A stretch of 64,000 nt of DNA from Hippopus hippopus (Eukaryota > Mollusca > Bivalvia > Cardiida > Cardiidae), in contig OX328099.1 in the NCBI GenBank assembly GCA_946811185.2, positions 71,304,714 to 71,368,713 of the forward strand, given 5' to 3'. Made by a program: the position numbers and the translations under genes. Numbering within the stretch: position 1 is the first letter of the stretch; each line of letters begins with the position of its first letter. The notes beneath the pieces were generated by a model that was given only the letters and a program-made list of their open reading frames with translations, made no database searches and was not told the origin of the DNA. Below are positions 63,765-64,000 of this stretch, piece after piece.

Positions 63765-63955
63765 ATCCTGAGTATAAGTAACCCTCAGTTGAAAGATTAA
63801 GGACAACGCTGAATAAAAAGAAGTTAATGCTCAAAACAAGCATTTTCTTCTTTTTCTCACAAAGTTTTCTACCATATGCAATACATACCATATAATTTAT
63901 TGTCTGCATATTGCTTTCAACTTGGACCAGTCCTCAATTTTGTTATCAGGTATAA
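63765..63955. mobile_element. piggyBac-like MITE, decayed, at the window end
   Basis: CAAGCATTTTCTTCTTTTTC, CACAAAGTTTTCTACC and GCTTTCAACTTGGACCAGTC match the family's right half. Confidence 0.45.
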
Positions 63956-64000
63956 ATAATCATTTATATGCTTGGCTGTATATATAACAAACCTTCTTAA

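Overview
The window looks like nuclear DNA from a mollusc, most likely a bivalve. It is AT-rich and intron-bearing, with no operons and no ribosome-binding-site-led reading frames. It is dominated by dispersed repeats of kinds I associate with bivalve genomes: elements starting TTTTAGCTCACCTGAG or TTTTAGCTCCACTGGC, the GGGCCCGTATTCAC foldback, the ACGCCCATCGAAGACGGG element, and tRNA-headed SINEs. The species assignment is inference; the repeats and splice structure are read from the sequence.

1-13.1 kb is a nest of transposons. A decayed non-LTR retrotransposon reverse transcriptase starts near 1.3 kb. It is interrupted by a ~9.1 kb element (about 1465-10600) whose inverted ends are built from iterated AAAACGTCCCAC motifs, resumes at 10.6 kb, is interrupted again by an antisense truncated LINE (10.83-11.94 kb), and finishes near 13.05 kb. 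Inside the 9.1 kb element lie three SINEs stacked on one repeated target motif, a ~1 kb element with ends built from a different iterated motif (ACAACTCGCCCCA), and several MITEs.

13.1-30 kb is gene-poor. It holds many copies of one ~221 bp near-palindromic MITE with TTAA target sites (piggyBac-like), a 2.88 kb insertion flanked by TAA that splits one MITE copy, a 1.48 kb hAT-like insertion with an 8 bp duplication, SINEs, and several inverted or direct repeats.

30.17-51.66 kb holds the only gene I can support, on the + strand. Exons A (30168), B (30401), C (33007), D (34470), five near-identical 201 bp exons E1-E5 (35070, 37033, 38995, 41010, 42750) and a terminal exon (51599-51664) join in frame into about 508 codons. 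I do not recognise the product. The E exons are phase 0-0, so any number of copies keeps the frame. The E1-E4 downstream introns each carry a ~1.1-1.3 kb repeat element that is absent after exon D.

44.4-46.7 kb and 53-64 kb are again repeats: 145 bp tandem arrays inside a GCTCACCTGAG element, foldbacks, a long inverted repeat (56.16-61.38 kb), a 262 bp tandem duplication, and a MITE sitting in a tandem repeat whose neighbouring unit preserves the empty TTAA site. No rRNA, functional tRNA, CRISPR array or bacterial or viral gene was seen.
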